A stretch of 20,357 nt of DNA from Paramacrobiotus metropolitanus (GCF_019649055.1 NW_026570674.1:1-20357), one strand, 5' to 3'; shown: positions 1 to 10,925, numbered from the stretch's first letter. Made by a program: numbers and translations. The notes: generated by a model from the letters alone, not told the origin.

Positions 1-95
1 TTTTCTCTTGTTGATGAAGTCTGATGCCTTTGTTTGATGCACTGCGCTTTGTTTGATGATGCACCGATGCCTGTTTGATGCACTGCCCGAATTGT
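1..95. repeat. Imperfect tandem TTTGATG-type repeat at left edge
   Basis: The motif TTTGATGCACTGC occurs at 33-45 and again at 74-86, with a diverged copy (TTTGATGATGCACC) at 52-65 and further GATG/GATGCC pieces at 12-28 and 66-72. The spacing is irregular, so this is a short degenerate tandem repeat that may continue beyond the window. No coding function is visible. Confidence 0.55.
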
Positions 96-787
96 TTTTC
101 GTTTTACATGTCGAGGTTTCAATAAATAATTCAGCTAGTATGCGAAATCAAGTCAAGAGCCTGCTATGATAACACAACCGTTGCATCGGTATTTGACTTT
201 CGACCTTTTTTTAGCTGTCATCTCCGCCATCCGATGTGCGTGCTGCACTGTATGTGCTAGCTTGTCATATTAACAAAGCGCAAAAAGTTCTTTCTGTTTA
301 TTAGAAGCGTCACGAAATGGAACTCGGAACAAAGTTTCTGGGGAAAAATCTCCTTTGACTAGTAAAGAATTACGTAAAGTAAAGTCGCGAATCACAGAAG
401 CCAGAAAGTGCTTCCTGTGCCGAAGATACATCAGCTGCGATTGCGGTCGAAAGTTTTCTTCAGGCAAACGCCGCGAGCTGCTCCACCGGGACACTACTCA
501 ATGCCACGCTCAGCCTTTAAATACCAAACATCGTCGTGTTGAACATTACAGTACCATCCGGAAATTTCTGTATGTTATGTGTTTTCAGCGGCTGTGGCTG
601 GCATTGGTTGCTGCTCACTTAGCAGTTGCAATCCACATATGAACAAACTCTCTTTCAATAATAAAGGCACTTCAAACTTTATAAGGAAACTTCAGGAATA
701 CCGTATTATTACAATAATTGTCTAAAAAAAAACAGCGAACATCAAACTTGTTTCTACAAATTACGCCTGATAAATCAGACATCAAGC
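96..787. other. Gene-poor stretch downstream of copy A
   Basis: I see no recognisable exon here. The longest open frame (355-642, plus, 95 aa) has a Cys/Arg-rich composition but no family match that I recognise and no splice context. The region lies 3' of the minus-strand copy A and probably holds its 3' flank. Confidence 0.4.
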
Positions 788-2453
788 TCAGACAATGCAG
801 TGTTGACTAATCATTATTTTCATTATACACGTAGAAATACATCCCTTTGCCAGGTTTGTATCCTTGAACCGCTTGTTTTCTTGCAAAGACTCATCGCTGA
901 TCGTAACATCCTCCACGCGGATGACATCTTTTGGCACTGCGATGCCTTCCCGGCCACTTTTACGCCACGTAAACACCAATTTCGATTGACGCATCCCAGT
1001 AATGACGGCTGACCTGCCAGGCGCTCACCGTAGACAGAATTTCACCGTCACCTCTAAACGTTTTTGGAATTACGCGCTTAACGAACACTTCATCACCTAC
1101 TTGAAAATCGGTTGATATCAGGCCATTTTGATTTTCACGACATTCAGTGGAAATGGCAGTGACGGTTTCACTGCGGCATTCTGGTACAAGATTGAAGCTA
1201 GGACTGGTCAGCAGGCCACTGCCAGGAGAAGAACACAAGTATGTACTGCTTTGCGCTGCACGTAGATTACTGTACAAGGCGTCGGGAGAAATTAAATATA
1301 ATTGAACCTAACCTTGGCCGGACCGTCAGCCAGCTCCGCAGCACTCAGCAAAGGAAACCGAACCAGGTACAGGTATCTCCCAGCATTTGGCGACGATGGA
1401 CAGCGGACGGCTTCAAGTCGTTGCGACGGCAGGCTTCGGTAGCCCATCTACAACCATGCTTAATGATAAAAACTCAGACCAAGCACATCTTCCACTGAAC
1501 TCCTTCAAGTATCGGCACAAGTGCCCCCGCCGCACAACAAAACCATGTAATTGATACGCTATCAAAGTTGGGAGTTTCAAGGGTAAGAGATATCCATGTA
1601 CATACTGATATACTACCGTTCAACAGCCAAGTAAATGGCATGTTCCACAACAGATAGCGTATTACGCTGCAGAATAACCTGCAGTGTACCCTGACTGATC
1701 GCCGTGAACTCTTTCGACTTGAGAACCGCGCTGCTTTCCTTATCCACCAAACTGAAGCATTTCTCCGCGACAGCGTCCGCATGCCAGTGGAGTGCCTGCA
1801 ACTTCCTGGTTGTCATGCAAGTCGCTCATCTTTTCTCTATCTACTGTTATGTTACAGGAATTTACAGGTACGAACCTGTTCCAAGACTGGCAAACAGTTG
1901 GCGACGCTCAGCTGGCTATGAATCATCTCCAGACAAACCCGGACCAACGGCGCAAAATCATGCTTATCAGCGCAGTTCATCGTGAGGATGACGTTGTCGG
2001 TGTTCAGGTTCTCCGCTTTATCCGTGTACATGAAGCTGGAAAGCGCACGTACAACAGCAATACAACACCAAATAGTCCGAAATAATTGCTAGCTACTAAG
2101 TACCTGAGCAAGTTAGCAAACGCGTCGGGAATGAAATCCGGAATCTCGATGGGAGCTTATGCTGAGCATGCTTCCATAGAACATGGTACGAAACACGGAG
2201 CTGCGCATACTCAGAAAATTCCTACAAACACCAAAAACATAAATAAAATTTTGAAAATCTCAAGGAAGCGATGGATGAGTGGAGAATTACTTGTGAGCAT
2301 TAAAGATCGTCACTGGGCCAGTTGTCTAACGGCAAACTGGACATCGCTGAAATCGCCGCTGGTCAATGCCTGTTGCATACAACTGACGACGCTGCCGTCC
2401 GTCCGTCCACCCTCTTGGGGAATGGCTGATGAAGTCGGATTTGTGGAGGCCAT
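788..2453 (-). pseudogene. BTB-BACK protein gene copy A (frame-damaged, six exons)
   Basis: Six exons can be laid out by alignment with copies C and D: 2453-2291, 2221-2104, 2035-1876, 1795-1617, 1447-1313 and about 1220-788, with introns of 68-169 nt. Exon 1 starts MASTNPTSS and carries the BTB beginning (SDVQFAV...). Exon 3 (FMYTDKAENL...NCLPVLEQ) and exon 4 (ALHWHADAVAEKC...IYLAVE) are fully open and have clean splice sites. Exon 1 has a damaged stretch before its final AHK. Exon 2 lacks 5 nt after the FRTMFYGS motif. Exon 5 lacks 1 nt after RRQMLGD. Exon 6 changes frame several times, though FQVGDEVFVKR and VFTWRKSG...VIRVEDV show the family's C-terminal module. The last part of that module is lost or scrambled. 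It is most likely a pseudogene; the exon structure and splice sites are intact, so sequencing indels are the alternative explanation for some breaks. Confidence 0.8.
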
Positions 2454-2944
2454 TCCGGTGCAGACGGGGAAGACAACAATTGGTTGGCTTGGTTGGTTGG
2501 TCTCCGTCCGAATTGGCGACGGCGTTGCAGTTGGGATGAGGTTAGCCTACAAATCGCAGCCTCAAAAGCACACAGAATTCTGGTCAGGACTCAGAAGACA
2601 ACAATTAATTTGAACGGGAATTTGGGAGAAGTTCGAAAATCAATAAGGGGACGATGGATTAATAGTAAAATGTGGCACATGTAAAATCTGGAACTTTAGC
2701 ATCTATTCAAAATTAGAAATTAGCAAAACTCCAAGCTTTGGCGTTCCAAGCGTCACAGCTGCGCTGGAAATCACTACTGTATAGCACCGTCTCTGATTGG
2801 CTGATAGACGTAAGTTGATACCGCTTGTACGTACAGTACTTGAACGTCCTGGCTTTCAGACATGCAGATTCTGTTGTTCCCTGCACCACATTCTTCGCAG
2901 ATTCTTTCTTTCGAAATCTTTCAAGAATCTAATGGGCTTTTTTT
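2454..2944. other. Spacer between copy A and kelch pseudogene
   Basis: About 490 nt lies between the start of copy A and the point where kelch similarity fades, both on the minus strand. It should contain the 5' flank of copy A. A small tandem TTGGTTGG motif lies at about 2480-2500. Open frames crossing this stretch are mostly antisense to copy A exons and show no family signature. Confidence 0.35.
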
Positions 2945-3970
2945 CCGGTAGCTTCCATTGCGGGAAGGCCAGCTCTTCCCACAAACAAATACAACCGGCC
3001 GTGATACGCAACCGTTGCACTGCCATGCAGTAGAGTCGGCATCTTGGCTTTCGCGATTAACTGGCGATGTTCTTCGTCGAAAGCATACGCCTCCCGGTCG
3101 GCTCCCAGTACGAAGATACGATCGTCAATTCGGGCCATTCAGGCGTCCCGAGCAGGAAATTTAACCACATTCGTCCACTGATCCACGCCGGCATAGTACC
3201 TGTACAGACGGCAAGGGTCTTGACCAACCGCATCCGCCAACACCTAGACTTGCGAATGACCTTCTTTCGCCATATACAGCATAGGCCCACCCCAAAAGCT
3301 CGTCGGAACGGCGCCCGGCACCTCCAGGTGCTGGATGTCAGAGGATAAGGGCAGTACAGGTCGGACGCATTCATGTTTTCCGCTGTTTTGTTGACGTGTT
3401 GTAGCCCCACATAAAAAACGATCCCAGATTCCTCAGTTCACAGCAAAATAATACATTTAACTCTTCGTGCAACACTGTAACAAGGGATTTCAAGCTTTCC
3501 CAATTAATTATAGTTAGAGACGCTTAACAGCACATCGTTTTCCTGTCGGACCAACTGAAAACCAATGGAATCCTTGAGCAAATGCAGAGTGTTTGCATTC
3601 CACCAGATCGGAACAGGGGTCGCTTTCGTCTGCAGAGGACCGTTCAAGGAAATGTAAGAAAAATATAATACGCGTGAAATTGACCTTCAAATTTATTTCT
3701 GCTGGTCTGACGTTTTGACTTCTACCGCGCAACAACGGCTTTTGTCCAGACTTCCCGAGACTCAGCAGTCGGCAGAGTCCTGAATGTATCCCAGCCACTG
3801 AATCTACTCGTAGTTATGGCATGCACCCAGCACCGTTACTAACGGTAAGAGTTGCGGAGTTGTCGTGTGGAATCGGCTACAGAAAAGACCGCTCGCCGAA
3901 GGGGTTGACCAACGGAGTGTCGGGCAGGAGGCCAGGTAGTCGACCGTCAACAAGGGCAACCAATCTATAT
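2945..3970 (-). pseudogene. Truncated kelch-like pseudogene (KP), diverged copy of K
   Basis: Two pieces match gene K. One at about 3970-3844 matches the end of K's BACK exon: PLLTVDYLAS, then in shifted frames GQPLRRAVFSVAD and a tail RNSY, ending at a GT donor (GTTAGT) exactly where K has GTAAGT. The other at about 3431-2945 matches the first kelch blades: IVFYVG...ASDLYC, then WGGPMLYMAKEG, VDQWTNVVKFPARDA, IDDRIFVLGADREAYAFDEE and HGSATVAYHGRLYLF. In the matching frame there are two internal stops (after GHSQV and after KFPARDA). There are also single-base shifts, including two in the BACK piece and one after GRLYLF. The BTB exons and the C-terminal blades are missing. The intron between the pieces is 412 nt, against 896 nt in K. 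It lies in the opposite orientation to K and directly upstream of copy A. Confidence 0.8.
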
Positions 3971-4348
3971 CTCCAACTAAAAATTTCAAGGGAGTTTAAA
4001 TTTTGAGAAAACGAGTGTAGACTGTGTAGCAACCAGCTAACAGCGAAACAATTTTAAATCTTTAAATTTGTTCCTACAAATGTGGCCTCCGGAATCCGGA
4101 TGGGAGGTTCAGCAGCCGATACCGGCCACCCCCGGGTGGTGCTTACTTGAACAATTGGATCTACGTCGTTCTACGAGAATATGAGTTACGAACTCTCTTC
4201 AAAGGTTTCTCACTTCGACCGTCACTCGGTGGTGTTTTGGTTTTTCTATAATTTACTTTGTGGAACGATAGCTTTGTATTTTACTCTGTGTTCTCCATAA
4301 TTTCTCAGGTTAGAGTGATCCGTAACCTGCTGATTATAATAAGCAGTC
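3971..4348. promoter_or_regulatory. Divergent spacer upstream of copy C
   Basis: This spacer separates the minus-strand kelch pseudogene from plus-strand copy C and must hold the 5' flank of copy C. It contains a GC-rich patch unlike its AT-rich surroundings, with a near-perfect palindrome (CCACCC-CC-GGGTGG, 4126-4139) and a doubled TCCGGA at about 4089-4100. I see no TATA box or initiator I could defend. The promoter call is positional only. Confidence 0.3.
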
Positions 4349-6400
4349 ATGTCCATGAAAGCAACATCATCGACGGTTCCTGAAAACGGAGTGCCAGATC
4401 CGAACACTGGCCAAATTGCGGATTTCGTGAAGCAGGCATTTCTCACAGGAAAACTGAGTGATGTTAGCTTCGCAGTGGGACGTGACTTTGGCACAGTGAA
4501 GAACTTTCCCGCACACAAGTAAGTTGAAAGCAGATTCGAATCACTTGGGCAATGTTTCGAACCTTCGAACGATTTTGCTTATTTGCCATCTTCCTGCATT
4601 TCATCATTTTCGTCAGGACTTTTTAAGCGTGAAGGCTGATTGTAGGTTCGTCTTGTGCCTTCGCAGCGCTGTGTTCCATACGATGTTCTATGGGAGCCTG
4701 CCAGAAAAATGTGAAGGTGCCATCAACATTGCAAACATTCATCCAGATGCATTTGCCAATATGCTTAGGTACTTATATCGTTAAAATCCTTTATTTTTCA
4801 GTGGGACCAGGTTGTTTGATGAAAACGCAAATAAAAACAAACGGGAAAACTAAACATTTTGCCATGTTTGTGGAAAAGTTCTTCCTCTTAGCGCAGAGAA
4901 GGTGCGCGAAAATAGTTTATCATTACTGATTGCATTCTATATACCGGTATTTAGTGTCTGAAGTTTTCCATTTAATGCCGTTCCGTTGATCAAATTTTGA
5001 AAAAACTTTTCATAACTGATTTGATTAACTAAAAAATCATTCTGTTCAGAAGTTTTTTCCGTATAATTTCAAACCTATCCCAGGAACTGTCATGGAGGCT
5101 TTCCATTGGGGCCTTTTCGAGTTTTCTTTGTTTGCTATATAAATGCTCCGTTGCGCCAAATTTAAATGTTCACGTTGCAGTTTCCTGTATACCGATGCCG
5201 TGGACAATCTCAGTGCCGACAACGTGTTCGAGACCATGGTGTGCGCTGACAAATACGACGTTCCGCAGCTGGTGCAGACCTGTTCGGATTTTTTGATCGC
5301 CAGCTGAATTCCGGGAATTGTTTGACTATTTTGAAAGAGGTGCATGCTTCTCTAGCAGAGACTGCATAATACAATTAATGACCACAATTTCACAAATAGC
5401 TTCTTCACAGGCCAAATACTGGCATGTTGACAGCATTGTGGAGAAGTGTCTGGTTCTGTGGACCTGAACAGTGCTGCGATTCTGCAGTCGACAGAATTCA
5501 CCGACACCTCACAGGATACACTGCAGAACATTCTGAAGCGTGATACCCTATCGGCCGAGGAAAACGAGATCTATTTGGCTGTGGAAAGGTATAGGGCGGT
5601 GTAGAAACAAAAATTGCGTCCGTAAATTGCCGTAAATCTCGTATCTGGTATATATAAAGTATTCCAGCCATGAGTCAAGAAACAGACGTTTACAAAATAC
5701 GGTAAATCTGTTATTCGGCATGAAGTTTGTTGTTGCAGGTGGGCAGAGGCGGCCTGCGCTCGCAACGCCTTGGATGCATCTGGCGCTAATCGGCGCCAGA
5801 AGTTAGATGTTGGGTGACGCTTTGTTCCTTGTGCGCTTTCCGCTCTTGACTGACACGCAATTGGCTGACGGTCCCGGCAAGGTACGGTCGAACCTGAATC
5901 TGCGATTTCTTGGCCTGTTTGACAGTTTTCGTGCATCCTGGTTATAGAGCGGTCTGCTGAGCGAAGGGGAGCTGCTAAGCGTGCTCTTGTACCAGAATGC
6001 TACAGTGAAGCCGCAAAATCTGCCTTTTCCACAGCGTGCCGGACGGGAGTGTGCATAGGATTCACCAAGGGAGACGAAGTATTTTGGAATCCTCAAGGTA
6101 TACAGGATCCTGGTGGGGCCAGCGACCATATGCGCGGTCGAGCGGGAACGTGTTTCGTTTACTTGGTGTCGCAGCGGAATGGGCGGAGTTGCCACGCCAG
6201 ACAAGATGATTCTCGTGAAAGACATCCTGAAAAAAGGCCAATCGATTTATTCGTTTTCGAACGGGTACGTACAGTACCAACATGCATCGATGGATGGGCA
6301 GCATCACGTCAGTGCGAATGGATTGCAGACTGTTAAATTAGCGGATTTAATACTGCCCGGAGCTGATGCGGCGTTATGTAAGGCGCGCAATGGAAAATAA
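4349..6400 (+). pseudogene. BTB-BACK protein gene copy C (frame-damaged, six exons)
   Basis: Exons are 4349-4518, 4646-4768, 5181-5339, 5411-5588, 5739-5881 and 5948-6400. Introns are 127, 412, 71, 150 and 66 nt, all GT-AG. Exon 1 begins MSMKATSST and ends FPAHK. Exon 2 holds LRSAVFHTMFYGSLPEKC. Exon 3 holds FLYTDAVDNLSADNVFETM. Exons 4-5 form BACK (HVDSIVEKC, DTLSAEENEIYLAVER, WAEAACARNAL). Breaks: 1 nt lost before LNSGNC in exon 3 (TGA at 5305), 1 nt lost after EKCLVL in exon 4, and a 7-nt insertion before MLGDALF in exon 5. Exon 6 has two frame changes around GDEVFW and VYRILVG. After the second shift the tail reads cleanly from VSFTWCRSGMGG to the stop at 6398. Copy D is the closest intact relative. 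This is a pseudogene unless these indels are sequencing errors. Confidence 0.82.
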
Positions 6401-6629
6401 ACTTAGAAGTTGCGAGTAATCTGCCTTCGTATTGTCCTATCTTTAAGGCACGTTTTTTATTTCTCTCGGTTTTTTTTATTTCACTTGGGACAGCTTCTAG
6501 TTCTTTTATTTGGCGCGAGCATGTCTGTTTTTTTCAGCCTTGCTGGGAATGTTATTGTTTTCCGTCTTGAAATAATGGCTTTGTGGTTCAACTGTCCATT
6601 AGTTTCGTATTTGATAATAATGGAATAAA
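6396..6629 (+). terminator. Possible polyadenylation signals after copy C
   Basis: AATAAA overlaps the stop codon of copy C (6396-6401), and a second AATAAA lies at 6624-6629 after a T-rich tract. The second is better placed for a 3' UTR of about 240 nt. Calls rest on the hexamer alone. Confidence 0.3.
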
Positions 6630-8442
6630 GTTCAGTGCAATCGCGGTGTAAGGTTATCACTGAAAGTAACCATGGTAGTCGCTTACGTTAGCAGCAGTAG
6701 TTCCTAGTTCTTACTGTATGCGCCATTCCAATTGTGCTATTATTATTACTTTATGCATATGGGTAGCTTTTGGTCAGTTTTGAGCAAAATGGGATATTAA
6801 TCGGCAAGGCTTGCGAGTTGCCTCGCGGCGTTATCGTTATATTTATCGACCAGTGTGCAGCGGAGGTGTTCCAACTTATTCTAGCCTAAACGCAAACCAC
6901 GGACTATAGGATCGTCAAAATGAATGATAAAAGCAAAAAGAATGTCGATACGGTGATCTGGTAGACGATGATTAGCCTCCGGCGCCGGCAATGGACAGCT
7001 TCAGGTTCTTCCAGGCGATGTGCCGCTGCACCACAGCACAGCACTGAAACTGCGGCGAAAACGCCGGTTCATACCGTGACCAGCAACTCGATTCTTTGTT
7101 CTGAGCACTGGCGCAACATGCCCGCTCAAACAGCCACAGCGTAAATTTTATATTCCAGCAGTACTCGCTGTCACTGGCAGGTCTGTTAGTTGTAAGCGCA
7201 TCCTAGATGTCCAGCTACGTAGTTCTAGGGATGAATTATCAGGGAGCAGCTGCCTAACTCGAGTGTTAACGAATGGCGTTAGTTTTAAGTGTTGTTAGTT
7301 CACCTATTGTTATGTTAAGAGTTTTCACTCAAAAGCACTCGACTAGTTCTTGATATAAGTTCGTCTGTGCTTTTGAGAACTGCTTTGTGCTGTAGATAAT
7401 ATATGTACCAAGAGACAGTTCTGTTGAGGTTCCTTTTTGGGTTCGTTGTTAAGTTGACAATGTGAGCAGTCTTGAAAGTTGTGTGCCCTTGATGTCTAAT
7501 AGGATAGATCTATTGATTAGCGAAGGCCAGTCTTGGTTTAAACCTTTAAGGATTCAAGGTTATAAAATGCCAACCATTAGGTTGTTTTCGCTGTCTTAAA
7601 TTTCTGACAAGATTTTTCCTTTTAGTCTTACGCGACCATAAACCGTCAACAACTTTACGCTTGCTGACATCGCCGGTGTACGATATCTGCAAAGCGTTTG
7701 ATGAAATCACGTTTTCACAAACAAATGGACTTACATTTAAAGCAACACAGATAAATTGCCACCGACGCTCCGAATGCCATTTTTATGTCCGGATTTTCTA
7801 TAAATCAACACGGCCTGCAAGAGAAACAGTTAAAAAACAAACATATCAGTCCAGATTATGCTTCGTCGCTCGCTCGATAATTCCGCCGCCTATGGGTGAT
7901 GCCTAAACAATGGAAATCGCCTCCATTGGGATGACACACGTTACCAGTCTGGCAGCCGCTATCTACTGCGGATTATGCACAAAAAATAACTGGCGTCTAA
8001 AAGATGTGACTGTGCGTATAGTTGACAACCGGATCGGGACCTAACAGTGTCAGTATTCCGGACATAGGTCACATAGATGCAGGTTCCGGGTCAGATAGGT
8101 ATATTGTAGGTTTTAGGTCAGACTGCTCAGCGTCCGCTGAAGTTCTGTCCGTTGTGCATGGTAAGTAACACTACTGCCCATGGGGTTAATGAATCAGTTC
8201 CCCCACGATTTGATCGGTTTGCTGTTTGGTTACGTTAGGAGCAGGAAACATTTGCAATAATTGCAAGTATGCATTTAACGTTTCAGTAAGGATCTCATTT
8301 TTCTTAATCCCTGTGTGAATTCCATAGAACACAGTAAATGACTTTTCTCATTTCTGTATGTAAGACGTACGTCCATCTAATTGTGATTTTCGAATCTTTT
8401 CGTCACTTTTCATTAATAAGCCGGTCGTTGAAATATCCAGCC
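6630..8442. other. Spacer between copies C and D
   Basis: About 1.8 kb contains no recognisable exon of the BTB or kelch families and no RNA gene that I can support. The only open frame above 80 codons (7661-7906, plus) shows no family signature. An 11-bp perfect inverted repeat (CTCAAAAGCAC at 7328-7338, complement at 7367-7377, 28-nt loop) is the clearest structure. The last 100 nt is the 5' flank of copy D. The AGCCATGTC context at the start codon is shared by copies D and E. Confidence 0.4.
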
Positions 8443-10620
8443 ATGTCTACGAAACCAGCTACACCAGAGAGCCAACAGTGTGTCCCTGATCGAACATGTG
8501 GCTTCATGAAACTGTGGAAGCAAACTTTCGCCAGTGGAGAACTCAGCGATGTGCGCTTCGCAGTGGGACATGATTTTGGGAATATGCAAAGTTTCCCCGC
8601 CCACAAGTAAGACAGCCCCTTAGTAGAGAAGCTAAGACGTAGTCGGCCGTTCGCAGTTGTTAATTATGTGTCGTCGTGATATTGTTGATGTTGTATTATT
8701 TTTAGACTAGTCTTGAGCCTGCAGCACCGTGTTCCGCGCGATGTTCTACGGGAGGCTGCCAAAAAAATGTAGAGATGCCATCATCGAAATTCCCGATATT
8801 CATCCAGACGCATTTGCCAATATGCTCAGGTGCGCTGGTCTCCATGGTTTTTTTTACCTACTCGTATTATACCGGGCGCTACCTTTTGACCTGCTTTTTG
8901 GCGTTCTATACGTAAGTTTTGTTCCTGAATCCGAAACATTTTAACATCATATCATCTGTATTACTGTGACCTATTTTCACCACCTTGCAGGTTCATATAC
9001 ACGGACGCGGTTGATCAACTCACCACTGACAACGCTTTTGCGACCATGGGTTGTGCTATCAAATACGATCTGTCGCAGATGGCGGTGATTTGCTCTAACT
9101 TCATCACGAGCCATTTAAACGCTGACAACTGTGTGGCCACTTTAAAACAGGCACGACTGTCGTTTTATAAAGCATCCCCGTAGGCACTGTGCAGAATAGC
9201 GAAAACGGGTTCTGTTGGTAGGCTTACGGTAGGCCTGCCAGCATCGTGGAGCAATGTATGGCTATCGTGGATGCGAAAACTACTTTCATCCTGCAGTCGA
9301 ATGAATTCCGGAGATCTCTGGATGCGCTGACAAAGATTTTGCAGCGCGATACGCTGTCGGCGGAGGAGCACGTTATTTATTTGGCTGTTGAAAGGTAACC
9401 TAAGCGTTGACAGAATGTGAGACCTTCTAGGCGCCTAGGCGGCTGAATCTTCGCCTTTTGTATAATTAGTTCTCGTTGTCAAGCGTTTATTATTGTAATA
9501 TTGCGTCTACGAAATGGTATCGGTTACATAAAACAGCCTGGCTGAATTCAAAATTTCGGAAAGTGTCAGAGATTTCGAAACTAAACCTCGGAAATACAGG
9601 TTCGTAACATGCAAAGTATTAAAGCGATGCTCTTAAAGCATCTCAACTAAATTGCTTATACAGCGCTTCCAAAGAGCAAACGACTGTTCAGGTTGGAAAA
9701 GGGTGCGAGGTCACGACGCAGCTATGATTACGATTAGCAGAATCGAGAAACACCAGTTAACTGTGCGGCCAGATCGCAGGCCGCACGACGTCCCGTAAGA
9801 ACGGAAGAAAAAACAAAACTAAAATCAGGTTTAGAAATAGAATGAGCAGCTTCCGATAATGTGTCTAGTCAAGCTACGCGCATGGTCAGCTGGTCAGAAC
9901 TGGTAGCCACACATGGTAAACCGCTTAGACAACATTCATCGCTTTAGTATTGTTGTAGGTGGGCAACGGCCGCTTGCATTCGTAACGGCCTGAATGACTC
10001 CGGCGCTAACCGTCGTCAGATGTTGGGCGCCGCGTTATTCCATGTGCGATTTCCGCTGCTGACAAATACCGAACTGGCTGAAGGTCCCAGTAAGGTACAT
10101 GGGCGTTAACGCGGTAGAAGTGTAATTTTGTCTGTCCTGTGATGGCTCAATTTTATAGAGCGGCCTGCTGACTGTACCGGAGTTGTTGAACTTGTTCGTT
10201 TACCACAATGCCAAAGTAAAGCCGGTGCTTCCGTTCCCCGCGCAGCGTCGAAAAGGACAGCATGGGTTACGTGCGGGAGCCCAGGTGTTTGTGCTGGTGC
10301 CTGGCTCCGGGTTTTGGAAGCCAGCCCGAATAATCAAGGCCCACGAACAGGAAGCGGTTTCTAGTTGGTGTAAAGGCGGCTCGGATTCTGTCGCTCAGAT
10401 AGACACAGTGATTCTGGCGGAGGATATCTTGCAGAAGGACCAGTTGGTGTTAATCACCTCGTTGGGAAACTTTGGATATTACGACACTACTTTGGAAGGT
10501 GGACTTCATCGGGTTAGCTTGAACGGAGGTCGGAATGTTGAATTTGCTGATCTCAAGCTTCACGATTTACATCTGGAGGCATGGAAAACAAAACATGCAA
10601 AGTGTAAAGGCTTAGAATGA
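8443..10620 (+). CDS. BTB-BACK protein with a non-PHR C-terminal module (copy D)
   Basis: Exons are 8443-8606, 8725-8829, 8991-9150, 9222-9394, 9959-10094 and 10159-10620. With these, the reading frame is open from MSTKPATPES to TGA at 10618 (399 aa). The BTB domain covers about residues 20-130 (SDVRFAVGHDFG, FPAHK, VFRAMFYGRLPKKC, HPDAFANMLR, FIYTDAVDQL). BACK follows to about residue 245 (SIVEQC, RDTLSAEEHVIYLAVER, WATAACIRNGLN, HVRFPLLTNTELAEG). The linker SGLLTVPELLNLF leads to FPAQRRKG, which resembles BTBD1/2/6-type proteins just before their PHR domain. No PHR follows. Instead there is a region rich in beta-type patterns (GAQVFVLVPGSGFWKPARI, TVILAEDIL, NVEFADLKL). Family knowledge suggests a Cullin-3 ubiquitin ligase adaptor; that role is inferred. 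Using the nearer acceptor at 8705 puts exon 2 out of frame because about 2 nt are missing after LVLSL. Using 8725 restores the frame but drops about seven BTB residues. Intron 3 would need a GC donor. Confidence 0.82.
9151..9221 (+). other. Candidate GC-AG intron in copy D
   Basis: Exon 3 ends ...TTAAAACAG and is followed by GCACGA. The next exon is in phase 0 after a TAG acceptor at 9219-9221. The equivalent site in copies A and C has GT (GTTCGT, GTGCAT), and copy E has GCACGG. No GT nearby in copy D restores the phase. A GC donor is therefore the simplest reading. Confidence 0.5.
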
Positions 10621-10919
10621 TCTGGCGTGTATTTCTAAAGGTCACATAGTTGTTGTTTACGTTTTGGTTATGCCTATGATTGTGGCTTACCTGGGAACTG
10701 GTCACTGCATTGACCATGGCAAAGTATCAGTCGCGTGTTTGGCGAGCTTCAGAATCTTATTACATTCTATTAATACGACTATTGCGTGCTGTAACAATAG
10801 TGTACAAGCACTACCCCCACGCAGGTGAACTGAGTCGGTGGCTAAATATTTCTTGGTGTGCCATGATACATACAGCCTTCAAGCAACTGACTATCAGTTC
10901 ATAGTTTTGTTTATTAAAT

Positions 10920-10925
10920 AATAAA
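10920..10925 (+). terminator. Possible polyadenylation signal after copy D
   Basis: AATAAA lies 300 nt past the stop of copy D, in an AT-rich run. This is a hexamer match only. Confidence 0.3.

Noticed and set aside
2086-2613. Longest open frame around 2.1-2.6 kb, plus strand (175 aa)
   Set aside because: It is antisense to exons 1 and 2 of copy A, begins at a non-ATG codon and has no recognisable domain. The minus strand explains the sequence better.
5571-6307. Minus-strand frames of 81-140 aa opposite copy C
   Set aside because: They are antisense to BACK and tail exons of copy C and share no family signature.
6410-6628. Hydrophobic 72-aa frame just after copy C
   Set aside because: It lies in the T-rich presumed 3' UTR before AATAAA; the hydrophobicity comes from T-rich codons.
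10159-10620. PHR domain at the end of copy D
   Set aside because: The expected start after the FP..KRKG linker and the typical PHR strand motifs are absent, and copies A and C show the same alternative tail.
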